Part shown: positions 32,556 through 42,680 of the stretch, piece by piece
How the letters are laid out: each line of letters starts with the position of its first letter
Numbering within the stretch: the stretch's first letter is position 1
NCBI GenBank assembly: GCA_019694805.1
Contig: JAIBBG010000001.1
Location: 1-64,000, forward strand
Direction: 5' to 3'
Length of the DNA: 64,000 nt
Origin: Flavobacteriales bacterium
GTDB lineage: Bacteria; Bacteroidota; Bacteroidia; Flavobacteriales_D; Sanyastnellaceae
The notes under the pieces: generated by a model
Seen by the model: the letters and a program-made list of their open reading frames with translations, nothing else
Database searches by the model: none
Told to the model about the DNA's origin: nothing
Made by a program: the position numbers and the translations under genes

Positions 32556-35500
32556 ATGCAGAAAAAGTTTTACGTACTACTTGCACTATTATTTCTGACA
32601 TCTGCTGCGGCTCTGGCCCAGACAAATGCCGGTACATTACAGGGTAAAGTGTTCGACAAGGACACCAAGGAAACGCTTCCGTTCGTGACGGTAGTAGTTT
32701 CACTGAACGGGAATACCGTGAACGGTGGAATTACCGACATTGACGGAAAGTATTCCATCAAACCCCTTGAACCGGGTACCTATGATGTCACATTCCAGTT
32801 TGTTGGTTATCAACCACAGAAGACCACAGGTGTCTTGATCAAGGCTGGAAAAATCACAGACCTTAATGCCGAAATGTTGGCTGGTGTCGAATTGACAACA
32901 GTTGAGGTATTCGACTACAAGGTGCCACTCATTGACAAGGATGGTGGATCATCCGGGGGAACAATTACCCGTGAAGACCTCAAGAATATGCCAAGCCGTT
33001 CGGTTGGCGGACTTGCTACCACCGTGGCGGGTGCCACTGGCACTGACAATGGTATCTCCATTCGCGGTGCACGTGAAGCTTCGACCTGGGTATACATTGA
33101 TGGTATCAAGGTGCGTGGTTCATCTGCGCTTCCAAAGTCGGCCATCGAAGAGGTATCCGTAATCACTGGAGGTATTCCGGCGAACATCGGTGATGCTACC
33201 GGTGGTGTAATCAATGTTTCGCTTAGAAATGCTTCTGCTAATTATACCGGAGGTATTGAATACATCACTTCAGGTTACAAATCAGGAGAAACTGCAAAAG
33301 GTTTGGACAGATATGGTTACAACCTCATCGAGGGTTCGATTTCAGGTCCACTTCTTTTCAAGAAAGATGAAAATGGCGAAAAAGTGCGCCCACTGCTCGG
33401 TTTCTTCCTTTCAGGTAACTACACGGACGTGGTTGATCCAGATCCACAATATGGTGGCCTGATGCGCATGAAACAATCCTCAATCGATGGATTCCTTGCT
33501 GCGCCGATCAGACCAAACATCAGCGATGATGGAACTATTTCCGGTGTTCTTTACAACACTGATTTTGCTACCAAAGATGATTTCGAAAAAATCAAAACAC
33601 GTCTGAATGTTCGCTCTCAGGCAGCAAACCTTGTTGCGAAAATTGACGTGAATACGTCAGAAAACGTGACGCTCACCTTTGGTGCTACTGGTGCATACAG
33701 CAGAGGACATGACTATACCTGGGGTGGTTCTTTGATGAACGCTCAGAACAACCAGCTCAGCACCAATTTTGACTGGCGTGCTTATGCCAGATTCAGCCAG
33801 CGCTTTAAGAATGCTGAAGGCGAAGAAGCAACCGCTTCAAATTTGAAGAACGTATATTATAACGTGATGGTTGACTATTCCAGAACGTTCAGCAGAAGTG
33901 AGGATGAAGACCACGGAGATAAATTGTTCCGCTATGGCCACGTAGGATACTTCGACATCATACGCGGTAATACTTACGCGCAGCTTCCGGGATCATACTA
34001 CCAACAGACCGGTTTCCAGGATATCAATATTTTCTACACACCTTCTCCATACAATTCTGATCTTTCATCCATCGACCAGAATTATTTCTTGGGCTCTCAA
34101 AGCTTCGGAAACTATCAGTTTGCTCTTTCTCAGATTTATGACCCATATGGTAATTTGATCAGAGATCGCAATCAGATTTTCTTGGATAATGAAACCACAA
34201 CATCTGTGATCGCTGGCAATCCAGCAGCTACGCTGAACAATATCACCGGTGCGAATGGTCTTCGCAATGGTGACGTTCCAAATTCAGTTTATGGATTGTA
34301 CAGCTACATCGGTACACCTAACAACAACTACAGTGTATTCTCAAATGGCCAGTTCAGGGTAACTGGTAACGGTTCTGCTGACATTGGCGACCACAGTGTT
34401 CAGATTGGTTTTGAATATGAACAGCGTAAGGATGCTGGTTATGCAGTTGCTCCAATCGGACTCTGGACCCAGGCTCGTCTTCAAACGAACTCACACATTG
34501 AGAAAGTTGACAATCAAGGAGACTATGATTCTACGGTTGTCTTCCGCGATAACAATTATTACGTGTATTACAACACGTTGGTGGGTGCAACCAACCAATC
34601 AGAATTTGACTACCACCTCCGTGAAGCCCTTGGTTTGGATCCACGCGGAGGAGATTATCTGAATATTGACAACCTTGAACCAGATTTCATGCAGATCGAT
34701 TGGTTCAGTGCAGACGAATTGCTCAACAGTGGTAATGATTACGTAGTTTATTATGGTTACGATCCACACGGCAACAAGCTGAAAGGTAAAAAACCAACTG
34801 TAGATGACTTCTTCTCTGAAACCTATCAGGTTGGAAACATCACCTACAACGCTCGTCCAATAGGCGCTTTCGAACCGATTTATACTTCCGGATATGTGAT
34901 GGATAAATTCGCGTTTGATGACTTGATCTTCAACGTTGGTGTGCGTGTTGACCGTTATGATGCTAACCAGCCTGTGCTGAAGGATCCTTTTGTTGTCAGT
35001 GAAGCATTCACAGCAGCAGAGGTGACCAGCATCAACGGTTCAGACATTGATCACCCATCGAATATTGGAAGTGATTATGTTGTTTATGTAGATGATCCAA
35101 ACAAACCAACAACCATCATGGGTTACCGCGATGGTAGCACTTGGTACAACAGTGTTGGACAGGAAATCACTGACCCATCTGCTATTGGCGGATCAGGAAA
35201 TCCAACACCATATCTCAAGGTCGACAAAGACGATCCGCTTACTTCCGGAGCGTTTAAAGACTACAAGCCAGCAGTAAATGTGATGCCACGTATCGCATTC
35301 TCGTTCCCTATTTCTGATGAAGCTACCTTCTTTGCACACTATGATGTATTGACTCAGCGCCCAACAGAATTCAGCCGTTTCAATCCAGCTGACTATTTGA
35401 ACATGCGCTATCAGAGCAATCCACTTGTTGCGAATCCAGCATTGAAGCCTGAGCGCACAGTAGACTATGCACTCGGTTTCCAGCAGGTGCTTTCAAAAAC

Positions 35501-36338
35501 TTCATCATTGAAAGTTGAAGCATTCTACCGTGAGCTCCGCAACATGATTCAGATGCGTAAATTCGTTGGAGCTTACCCAATCGCTTATCGTGCATTCGAC
35601 AACATTGACTTTGGTACAGTAAAAGGACTTACCTTGACTTATGACCTCCGTCGTACAGGTAATATTCGTTTGAATGCCTCTTATACCCTCCAGTTTGCTG
35701 ATGGTACAGGTTCAACAACTCAGTCACAGGCTGCATTGATCAACGCCGGTCTTCCAAACCTCCGTAGCATCAATCCATTCGGTTACGACCAACGCCACCG
35801 CTTCATCCTCACTACAGACTATCGATTCGGAAGTGGCAAAGACTACACTGGTCCTGTATTGAAAGGTTCTGACTTCCAGATTTTCGCCAATACAGGTGCT
35901 AATATCGTAGCTAATCTTGGTTCAGGAACTCCATATACACCACAGCAATTTGCAACACCTGTGACTGGTGAAATTTCGCCAAGTACAGAAGGTTCAATCA
36001 ACGGTGCACGTCTTCCATGGCAATTCTCTGTTGACCTTAACCTGGATAGGAATTTCAACTTGAAATTCGGTGAAGAGGGTGAAAAACAAAAGACAGCCAA
36101 TCTGAACGTATACCTCTGGGTGACCAACCTGCTCAACACCAGAAATGTGAGAGGTGTACACCGTTTCACTGGTATTCCTGAAGATGACGGATATCTTGCT
36201 TCAGCAAGGGCTCAGCAAAATATCGAAAGTCAGAACAGCCCTGACAGTTTCAGAAACTACTACGCAATGTTTGTGAACAACCCGAATAGTTTGGCGCAAC
36301 CACGTCAGATCCGTCTGGGTGTTCGTCTTGATTTCTAA
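32556..36338 (+). CDS. TonB-dependent outer-membrane receptor with carboxypeptidase-regulatory-like domain
   Basis: 1260 residues. Signal peptide ends AALAQ (about 22). Carboxypeptidase-regulatory-like beta sandwich about 27-112 (GTLQGKVFDKDTKETLPFV, GKYSIKPLEPGTYDVTFQF). Plug domain about 125-235 (ITREDLKNMPSRSVGG, GISIRGAREASTWVYIDGI, IEEVSVITGGIPANIGDATGG). The rest is the 22-stranded barrel ending in RLGVRLDF with terminal phenylalanine. No SusD partner follows; instead there is a large secreted protein and a PorV-like porin, suggesting a T9SS-linked rather than a polysaccharide-uptake complex. Ligand unknown. Confidence 0.9.
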   Translation: MQKKFYVLLALLFLTSAAALAQTNAGTLQGKVFDKDTKETLPFVTVVVSLNGNTVNGGITDIDGKYSIKPLEPGTYDVTFQFVGYQPQKTTGVLIKAGKITDLNAEMLAGVELTTVEVFDYKVPLIDKDGGSSGGTITREDLKNMPSRSVGGLATTVAGATGTDNGISIRGAREASTWVYIDGIKVRGSSALPKSAIEEVSVITGGIPANIGDATGGVINVSLRNASANYTGGIEYITSGYKSGETAKGLDRYGYNLIEGSISGPLLFKKDENGEKVRPLLGFFLSGNYTDVVDPDPQYGGLMRMKQSSIDGFLAAPIRPNISDDGTISGVLYNTDFATKDDFEKIKTRLNVRSQAANLVAKIDVNTSENVTLTFGATGAYSRGHDYTWGGSLMNAQNNQLSTNFDWRAYARFSQRFKNAEGEEATASNLKNVYYNVMVDYSRTFSRSEDEDHGDKLFRYGHVGYFDIIRGNTYAQLPGSYYQQTGFQDINIFYTPSPYNSDLSSIDQNYFLGSQSFGNYQFALSQIYDPYGNLIRDRNQIFLDNETTTSVIAGNPAATLNNITGANGLRNGDVPNSVYGLYSYIGTPNNNYSVFSNGQFRVTGNGSADIGDHSVQIGFEYEQRKDAGYAVAPIGLWTQARLQTNSHIEKVDNQGDYDSTVVFRDNNYYVYYNTLVGATNQSEFDYHLREALGLDPRGGDYLNIDNLEPDFMQIDWFSADELLNSGNDYVVYYGYDPHGNKLKGKKPTVDDFFSETYQVGNITYNARPIGAFEPIYTSGYVMDKFAFDDLIFNVGVRVDRYDANQPVLKDPFVVSEAFTAAEVTSINGSDIDHPSNIGSDYVVYVDDPNKPTTIMGYRDGSTWYNSVGQEITDPSAIGGSGNPTPYLKVDKDDPLTSGAFKDYKPAVNVMPRIAFSFPISDEATFFAHYDVLTQRPTEFSRFNPADYLNMRYQSNPLVANPALKPERTVDYALGFQQVLSKTSSLKVEAFYRELRNMIQMRKFVGAYPIAYRAFDNIDFGTVKGLTLTYDLRRTGNIRLNASYTLQFADGTGSTTQSQAALINAGLPNLRSINPFGYDQRHRFILTTDYRFGSGKDYTGPVLKGSDFQIFANTGANIVANLGSGTPYTPQQFATPVTGEISPSTEGSINGARLPWQFSVDLNLDRNFNLKFGEEGEKQKTANLNVYLWVTNLLNTRNVRGVHRFTGIPEDDGYLASARAQQNIESQNSPDSFRNYYAMFVNNPNSLAQPRQIRLGVRLDF

Positions 36339-36362
36339 TTCAACAGAAGTACAGTTAAGGAA

Positions 36363-39300
36363 ATGATCAAAATGAGAATATATCAACTGACATCCGCACT
36401 TGCATTTTTTGTCCTGATTTCAGTTCAGGGCTTCGCTTACAAGTACATTGGTTCAGGTCTTTCAAATAACAATGATCCTCACTTGAATGGATCTGATGGA
36501 CCAAGAGCTGCACAATGCGCTCCGGCAACAGGATTGCGCGATTTAGAATGGAACAATGTTCGTGCACGCATCGAAACAGGTGGTAACATGTGGCAGGACC
36601 GTGAAAACAGTCGTGCAGCATATGTGATCCCAAAGCCAGCAGACAATGAGCAAGGTGTATCATCGATTTACGCAGGTGGTCTCTGGCTTGGTGGTAAATC
36701 TCAAGACCAAACCCTGAAACTTGCAGCAGTACGTTTCAGACAAGATGGTAATGACTATTGGCCTGGCCCACTCACTCAGTTAACCGGTGAGGTTACTTCA
36801 CAGACCTGTCTCGACTATGACTTCTTCTTTGTTTCGCTGAGACAAGATGCTGAAAAGCACTACCAATATTGGGACATGGTTACTTCTGGTGCAAGTCAGG
36901 AAGAAATTGATGCTGCATTTCCTGATGGATATGCTATGCCATCTTATTTCGCAACCTATCCAGCCCATGGCAATGCATCTTTGAATCAAGACTTTTATCT
37001 CGGATCATTTAAAGATTTTAACTCCAACGGTATTTACGATCCTGAAAATGGAGACTATCCTTGGTATGACTTCCTCCGTGAAATCGATTGTGCGCAAAGA
37101 ACTGACTCTACGCCGATACCACTCTACGGTGACCAAAACTTCTTCTGGATCTTCAATGATAAAGGAAACATCCACACAGAGTCTCAAGGTCAGGCCATTG
37201 GTATGGAAATACGCGCTCAAGCTTTTGCTTTCACCACCAATGATGAGGTGAACAACATGACCTTCCTGAACTACACGTTGATCAACCAAGGTTCACAGAC
37301 TTTGACCAATACATTCTTTGGATCATGGGTTGACCCTGATTTGGGATCTTCTATCGACGACTATGTTGGATGTGATGTTCAGCGCGGTTTGGGATATTGC
37401 TACAATGGAGATGCTTTTGATGAGCAAACCTCCTCTTCATTAGGTTATGGTGAAAATCCTCCAGCTGTGGGTGTGGACTTCTTCGAAGGACCCTATCAGG
37501 ATAGAGACACATTGGCCAATCCATTGACCATAGATATCAATGAAGCCATCGATAACAAAGGTATTCCGTACAAAGGATTAGGTATTGGTTATGGCGACAC
37601 CATCATCGATAACGAACGTTTCGGTATGCGTCGATTCGTTTATTACAACAACAATAACAATCCGATCAACGGTGAACCAGATGCTCCTCAGCATTTTTAC
37701 AACTACCTTCAAGGTATTTGGAAAAACGGTGCGGATATGTTGTTTGGTGGTAATGGTGCCAATGGTTCTGGTATCGTGTCGGGCTTAACTGCTCAATACA
37801 TGTTCCCAGGCGACACAGACCCATACAACTGGAGCACATTCGGAGTTACTCCTCCTGCGAACGCGATTCCATGGACAGAACAAACAGCGGGTAACCTTCC
37901 AAATGACCGTCGATTTATTCAGTCGGCTGGTCCTTTCACCTTGAAGCCAGGTTCGAAAAACAACATCACTCTTGGTGTGGTTTGGGCTCGTGCCGTAGGT
38001 GGTGATCCGTTTGAAAGTGTTCAATTGCTTCGTCTTGCTGACGATAAAGCGCAGTCACTTTTCGACAACTGCTTCGAACTCGTCAATGGTCCGGATGCAC
38101 CAGATGTTACAGTGCAGGAGCTCGATCGTGAAATTATCTTGATGCTGACCAATGAGAATCCTCTTTCAAATAACTACAACGAAACTTATCTTGAATTTGA
38201 CCCATCCATTCCAGATAGTCTTCAGGATGGCACTCAATTCAACATCGAAGAAAGAAGTTATGACTTTGAAGGATACATGGTTTATCAGCTTGCTAACAGC
38301 GATGTAAGTAATGCCGAATTGAATGATGTAGACAAGGCTCGTCTTGTTGCACAGTGTGATATTCAAAACGATGTTATTGAAATTATCAATTACAACCGTG
38401 ACCAGACAACAGGTTTGATCACTCCAGAATTGATGGTTCAAGGTAATAATGAAGGTTTGAGCCACTCATTCAGAATCATTGAGGACGCGTTTGCTCTTGG
38501 TGACAATTCACTGATCAATCACAAGACATATTATTTCATGGTGATTGCATATGGTTACAACAACTATGCACCATACGACTTATCCAATAGCACTGGTCAG
38601 GATGATGTTTTCAAAGCTTCACGTAAAGGTGCAGTAGGTGAAATTCAGAAAATTGCAGCTATTCCTCACAATGTTTCACCAGAAGAAGGTGGTACCATAC
38701 TTCATTCTGCATACGGTGAAGGAGTATATCTCACCCGTTTGGAAGGGAAGGGCAATTCTAAAAATGTGATGACTTTGACAGCAGCCAGCGAAGCAAGTCT
38801 TCTTCAAGCTCCGTACACCGCAGAAGAATTGGATTATATGCCTGGCGCAGGACCAGTCAACGTGAAAGTAATTGATCCACTTCGTGTACCTTCAGCAGAA
38901 TTTACGCTTGCTCTTCAGGATACTGATGGCACATACAAGGCAGATTCTATGTTTTGGGCACTCACCAATCTGGAGACCAATGAAGTCAGCTATTCAATTA
39001 GTTCATTTGGAACACTGAGTGAAGACCTTCTCCTTGATTATGGATTCAGCGTTACTTGGGGTCAGTATGAATATTTCAATGAAGATGGAATTGTGGTTGA
39101 CCACATGACAGATCTTCTCGAAGGAACCATGGAATTTGCAAATCCGAATGCCGCATGGTTGTTTGGTATTCCAGATGAAGATGGCTTTACTGAGTTGAAC
39201 TGGATTCGTTCAGGTACTGTTGAGTCTGCTGATGATGCTTCAGATGAAGAAAAAATCTATGATGACTATAAAGAGGGTTCGGGTGATCAGCCATTCACTG

Positions 39301-40613
39301 ATGGCGGTGAACTTTTCGAAAAGGTCATGGAAGGCACTTGGACGCCATATTGTCTTGCTGGTTATTCAGTGCAATTGGATGCTACCAATGATACTACCTG
39401 GAGAAACAACGTGGCACCTACAACAGTAGATCTTAAAGGTGATCTTACGCCGGTAATACCTGTTACCAATTCTCCATACATCTGCAACATCCGCGGTTTG
39501 AACAATGTGGATATCGTATTCACTTCAGATAAGAGCAAGTGGACCAGATGTCCGGTTCTTGAAATGCAGCCTATCGAGCAGCTCATTGACGTTCAAAGCA
39601 ATTTGCCAGCCGGTGCGCCTTCTACTACTGAAAAAATGCAATTGAGATTGCACCGTTCTGTAGATAAAAATGGTAAAACCAGTCTTGATGCAGGATACAA
39701 TGCCGCTGAAGGTGACCTTACAGGTACCTGGGGTATGGGTTGGTTCCCTGGTTATGCCATCGACCTTGGAACTGGTGAAAGATTGAATATGGCATTTGGT
39801 GAAGACTCATGGTTGACCGGTGAAAACGGTAATGACATGATCTGGAATCCAGGTGCTAGAATTTTCGGAAGTTCGGGCAAGCCAGTATTTGGTGGTCAGC
39901 ACTGGATTTACGTCTTCAAAAACATCAGAAATGAGGCTCAGGATCCTTCAGGAGAAAACCAACCAGATGTTGATTATATGCCTCGCTATGATGAAGGCCA
40001 ATTCATGTTCAACAAGATGTCAGACAGTCCTTCAAGCTCTGAAATGAAGAAAATCTTCCGCGCTTGTACTTGGGTAGGTTCTGCACTTGCTGCTGGTCTG
40101 CTCACACCTGAACAAGGTTTGATCCCAACTGATGCGCGTGTAAGACTTCGTGTTGCGAAATCTTATGAGAGATACTCTCACAATGACACAGCAATTGAAT
40201 TAGCCGGTGATTCTGAGAATGCTTGGAGACCACTTTATCGCTTCTCTACTAAAAACATTGCTCCGGTTCTCAACGATGCTGCAACCTTAGAGAGTGCTTT
40301 GGACATGATCAACATTGTTCCAAATCCTTACTATGCATTCAGTTCATACGAGACAGGAAAACTTGACAACAGGGTGAAGATTACCAATCTTCCATATGTA
40401 TGTACAGTGAAAATCTATGACCTGAATGGTACTTTGATCCGAACCTTCAAAAAGGCGGATCCAACGACCTCACTTGACTGGGATTTGAAAAACCACAAGA
40501 ACATTCCAATTGCCAGCGGCACGTACATCATACACATTGATGTTCCAAACGTTGGTGAGAAGATCTTGAAGTGGTTTGGCGTAATGCGACCTATTGACCT
40601 TGATTCATTCTAA
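36363..40613 (+). CDS. Very large secreted protein with T9SS/FlgD-like C-terminal domain
   Basis: 1416 residues; signal peptide to about residue 22 (FFVLISVQGFAY). Most of the length is beta-rich and aromatic/aspartate-rich with no catalytic family recognised (for example GGLWLGGKSQDQTLKLAAVRF... near residue 100, split by many turn motifs). The last 95 residues (INIVPNPYYAFSSYE, VKIYDLNGTLIRTF, IASGTYIIHI) form a PNP-type C-terminal domain like T9SS type A or FlgD folds but end in IDLDSF, not the usual basic tail. The gene lies 24 bp after the TonB receptor and overlaps the PorV-like frame region. Likely a surface partner of that receptor. Confidence 0.75.
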   Translation: MIKMRIYQLTSALAFFVLISVQGFAYKYIGSGLSNNNDPHLNGSDGPRAAQCAPATGLRDLEWNNVRARIETGGNMWQDRENSRAAYVIPKPADNEQGVSSIYAGGLWLGGKSQDQTLKLAAVRFRQDGNDYWPGPLTQLTGEVTSQTCLDYDFFFVSLRQDAEKHYQYWDMVTSGASQEEIDAAFPDGYAMPSYFATYPAHGNASLNQDFYLGSFKDFNSNGIYDPENGDYPWYDFLREIDCAQRTDSTPIPLYGDQNFFWIFNDKGNIHTESQGQAIGMEIRAQAFAFTTNDEVNNMTFLNYTLINQGSQTLTNTFFGSWVDPDLGSSIDDYVGCDVQRGLGYCYNGDAFDEQTSSSLGYGENPPAVGVDFFEGPYQDRDTLANPLTIDINEAIDNKGIPYKGLGIGYGDTIIDNERFGMRRFVYYNNNNNPINGEPDAPQHFYNYLQGIWKNGADMLFGGNGANGSGIVSGLTAQYMFPGDTDPYNWSTFGVTPPANAIPWTEQTAGNLPNDRRFIQSAGPFTLKPGSKNNITLGVVWARAVGGDPFESVQLLRLADDKAQSLFDNCFELVNGPDAPDVTVQELDREIILMLTNENPLSNNYNETYLEFDPSIPDSLQDGTQFNIEERSYDFEGYMVYQLANSDVSNAELNDVDKARLVAQCDIQNDVIEIINYNRDQTTGLITPELMVQGNNEGLSHSFRIIEDAFALGDNSLINHKTYYFMVIAYGYNNYAPYDLSNSTGQDDVFKASRKGAVGEIQKIAAIPHNVSPEEGGTILHSAYGEGVYLTRLEGKGNSKNVMTLTAASEASLLQAPYTAEELDYMPGAGPVNVKVIDPLRVPSAEFTLALQDTDGTYKADSMFWALTNLETNEVSYSISSFGTLSEDLLLDYGFSVTWGQYEYFNEDGIVVDHMTDLLEGTMEFANPNAAWLFGIPDEDGFTELNWIRSGTVESADDASDEEKIYDDYKEGSGDQPFTDGGELFEKVMEGTWTPYCLAGYSVQLDATNDTTWRNNVAPTTVDLKGDLTPVIPVTNSPYICNIRGLNNVDIVFTSDKSKWTRCPVLEMQPIEQLIDVQSNLPAGAPSTTEKMQLRLHRSVDKNGKTSLDAGYNAAEGDLTGTWGMGWFPGYAIDLGTGERLNMAFGEDSWLTGENGNDMIWNPGARIFGSSGKPVFGGQHWIYVFKNIRNEAQDPSGENQPDVDYMPRYDEGQFMFNKMSDSPSSSEMKKIFRACTWVGSALAAGLLTPEQGLIPTDARVRLRVAKSYERYSHNDTAIELAGDSENAWRPLYRFSTKNIAPVLNDAATLESALDMINIVPNPYYAFSSYETGKLDNRVKITNLPYVCTVKIYDLNGTLIRTFKKADPTTSLDWDLKNHKNIPIASGTYIIHIDVPNVGEKILKWFGVMRPIDLDSF

Positions 40614-40632
40614 ACATTTTGCGACAGAGTTT

Positions 40633-41676
40633 ATGAAGAAGATACTTATCCTATTATTGGCGACTTGCACAACGATGGCTGCTACGGCGGGTAATCCAGA
40701 CCGCGCAGGTTCTGCAGGTGCAAGCCACATCCTTGTGAATCCGTGGGCCAGAAGTTCTGGTCTCGGCAATTCTTCGATGGCATCGGTTAACGGTCCGGAA
40801 GCCATGTTTTTGAATGTTGCCGGCCTTGCTTTCACCAGGAAAACCGAACTTGTATTCACCAACAACCAATATCTGGTTGGGTCAGGAATTAAGATTAACT
40901 CTTTGGGATTCGGCCAAAAAGTTGGTGAATCTGGAGCACTCGGTTTGACTGTAGGTAGCATGAGCTTCGGTGATATTCCAATTACCGAAGTCGATCTTCC
41001 AGAAGGCGGCATTGGAACTTTTTCACCGGTGTTCACCAATATTGGTGTATCATATGCGAAAGGCTTTTCCAATAGCATTTATGGCGGTTTTACAGCCCGC
41101 TTGATTTCTGAAGCGATCTATAATGTAAAGGCTCAAGGCATCGCATTCGATGCGGGTATCCGATATGTGACAGGGGAAAAAGACAACGTTCGATTTGGTA
41201 TTGCCCTTCGCAACGTAGGACCACCGATGAGATATCGTGGTGATGGTCTTTCGATTGATGGAACCATCTCAACCGGCTCTGGAAATACCACATCACTTAC
41301 TGTTGATCAGCGTGCGGAAAAATTCGAATTGCCCTCTATGGTCAACGTTGGTTTTGCATACGACTTTATTTTCAGTGAGAAATCAAAACTCACTGGTGAT
41401 TTGCAATTCACGTCGAATTCTTTCACCAGAGATCAGTTTGGATTGGGCGCTGAATTCAATTTCAAAAACAGGTTCCTTCTTCGCGGTGGATACACCTATG
41501 AGACCAACATAGGCAGTGAAGAAGAAACAATGACGGTGTATATCGGCCCTTCTGCCGGACTTACCGTTCAGATTCCAGCAGGCCAGAATGGCACTTTATT
41601 CGGTTTTGATTATTCATACCGCATGACAAATCCATTTGGTGGCGTGCACAGTCTTGGACTGCATATCGATATCTGA
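40633..41676 (+). CDS. PorV/PorQ family outer-membrane protein
   Basis: 347 residues from ATG 40633 (the frame is open from 40594). Signal peptide ends AATAG. The N-terminus GASHILVNPWARSSGLGNSSMA and AMFLNVAGLAF are the hallmark of the PorV/UPF0164 (FadL-like barrel) family; the rest alternates strands and ends SLGLHIDI. PorV shuttles T9SS cargo and PorQ/PorV members bind it at the surface. Co-transcribed with the 1416-residue secreted protein, which may be its client. Whether it is PorV itself cannot be decided here. A terminator follows. Confidence 0.85.
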   Translation: MKKILILLLATCTTMAATAGNPDRAGSAGASHILVNPWARSSGLGNSSMASVNGPEAMFLNVAGLAFTRKTELVFTNNQYLVGSGIKINSLGFGQKVGESGALGLTVGSMSFGDIPITEVDLPEGGIGTFSPVFTNIGVSYAKGFSNSIYGGFTARLISEAIYNVKAQGIAFDAGIRYVTGEKDNVRFGIALRNVGPPMRYRGDGLSIDGTISTGSGNTTSLTVDQRAEKFELPSMVNVGFAYDFIFSEKSKLTGDLQFTSNSFTRDQFGLGAEFNFKNRFLLRGGYTYETNIGSEEETMTVYIGPSAGLTVQIPAGQNGTLFGFDYSYRMTNPFGGVHSLGLHIDI

Positions 41677-41684
41677 TTTTTTTA

Positions 41685-41692
41685 TAAATTTG
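41685..41692 (+). promoter_or_regulatory. Putative -7 element TAAATTTG before greA
   Basis: Exact TAnnTTTG match, directly after the PorV-like gene and 15 bp before a strong hairpin. A TTG at 41654-41656 is 28 bp upstream, longer than usual. If used, the hairpin at 41707-41731 would lie in the greA leader. Confidence 0.4.
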
Positions 41693-41706
41693 CGTAGTGA
41701 TATTTG

Positions 41707-41737
41707 GAGAAAACCCGTCATGGGTTTTCTCTTTTTA
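41707..41737 (+). terminator. Intrinsic terminator between the porV-like gene and greA
   Basis: Perfect 10-bp stem GAGAAAACCC / GGGTTTTCTC, five-base loop, then TTTTTAT. Ends 27 bp before the greA start codon. It ends the receptor operon or acts as a leader attenuator of greA. Confidence 0.88.
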
Positions 41738-41763
41738 TCTACATACACCTCAATCGTTAAAAC

Positions 41764-42240
41764 ATGGCGTCACAGATTGCTTATTATACCGCCGAAGGTC
41801 TACAGAAATTGAAAGATGAACTGCATCATCTCAAAATGGTAGAACGTCCACGAATCTCACAACAAATTGCAGAAGCGCGTGATAAAGGCGATTTATCGGA
41901 AAATGCAGAATATGACGCTGCCAAGGAAGCGCAGGGATTGCTCGAGGCTAAAATCAGCAAAATGGATGAGCTGTTGGCCAACGCTCGCCTTGTTGACACC
42001 TCGAATGTCGATACCAGCAAAGTCTTTATTCTCACCAAAGTGAAAATCAAGAACCTGAACAATAAGGCGGTCATGGAATACACCTTGGTTGCCGAAAATG
42101 AAGCGAATCTTGCTGAAAAAAAGATATCGGTTGATTCACCGATTGGAAAAGGACTGCTGGGTAAAAAGGTTGGCGATGTTGCTGAAGTTCAAATTCCAGC
42201 GGGCAAGGTGCAATTCGAAATCCTTGAAATTTCACGTTAA
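41764..42240 (+). CDS. greA: Transcription elongation factor GreA
   Basis: Rescues backtracked RNA polymerase by stimulating transcript cleavage. 158 residues, the normal length: N-terminal coiled coil (about 1-75) with the tip acidic residues in ARDKGDLSENAEYDAAKE (about 38-55), then the FKBP-like C-terminal domain (ISVDSPIGKGLLGKKVGD, about 120-137). It overlaps the HIT gene by one base (TAATG). Confidence 0.96.
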   Translation: MASQIAYYTAEGLQKLKDELHHLKMVERPRISQQIAEARDKGDLSENAEYDAAKEAQGLLEAKISKMDELLANARLVDTSNVDTSKVFILTKVKIKNLNNKAVMEYTLVAENEANLAEKKISVDSPIGKGLLGKKVGDVAEVQIPAGKVQFEILEISR

Positions 42241-42629
42241 TGGCTTCCATATTCACCAGAATCATACAAGGTGAAATTCCCTGTCATCAAATCGATGAAA
42301 ACGACGATTTCATCGCGTTTTTGGACATCACTCCCGTAGCTGTAGGTCACACTCTGGTCATACCTAAAAAGGAAATTGACTATTTTTTTGATCTTGACGA
42401 AAACCTACTTCGTGACATCAACTTGTTTGCGAAAGGTGTCGCTCAAAAAATACAGCGCGTTGTTCCCTGCAGAAGGATTGGGGTTGCCATCATTGGTTTG
42501 GAAGTACCGCATGCACATGTTCATCTGGTGCCTCTGAATACCATGAGAGACATCAATTTCAGCGCAGAACGCATCAACATGTCTCAAGAAGATTTGGCTG
42601 CACTCGCGGAAAAAATCAGAAAAGCCTGA
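42240..42629 (+). CDS. HIT family nucleotide hydrolase/transferase
   Basis: 129 residues. Starts MASIFTRIIQGEIPCH, with FLDITPVAVGHTLVIPKKE (about 28-46) and the histidine triad VPHAHVHLVPL (about 93-103) with the catalytic central histidine. Hint-branch length. It probably hydrolyses aminoacyl- or other adenylates. Translationally coupled to greA, a conserved Bacteroidota pairing, and ends at a shared terminator with hemB. Confidence 0.93.
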   Translation: MASIFTRIIQGEIPCHQIDENDDFIAFLDITPVAVGHTLVIPKKEIDYFFDLDENLLRDINLFAKGVAQKIQRVVPCRRIGVAIIGLEVPHAHVHLVPLNTMRDINFSAERINMSQEDLAALAEKIRKA

Positions 42630-42650
42630 AGAAAAATATCTATTCAAAAT

Positions 42651-42680
42651 AAAAACGGCAGTTATACACTGCCGTTTTTT
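42651..42680. terminator. Bidirectional terminator between HIT gene and hemB
   Basis: Perfect 12-bp stem AAAAACGGCAGT / ACTGCCGTTTTT with a five-base loop. T runs on both strands. The hemB stop codon falls inside the loop region. Confidence 0.92.
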
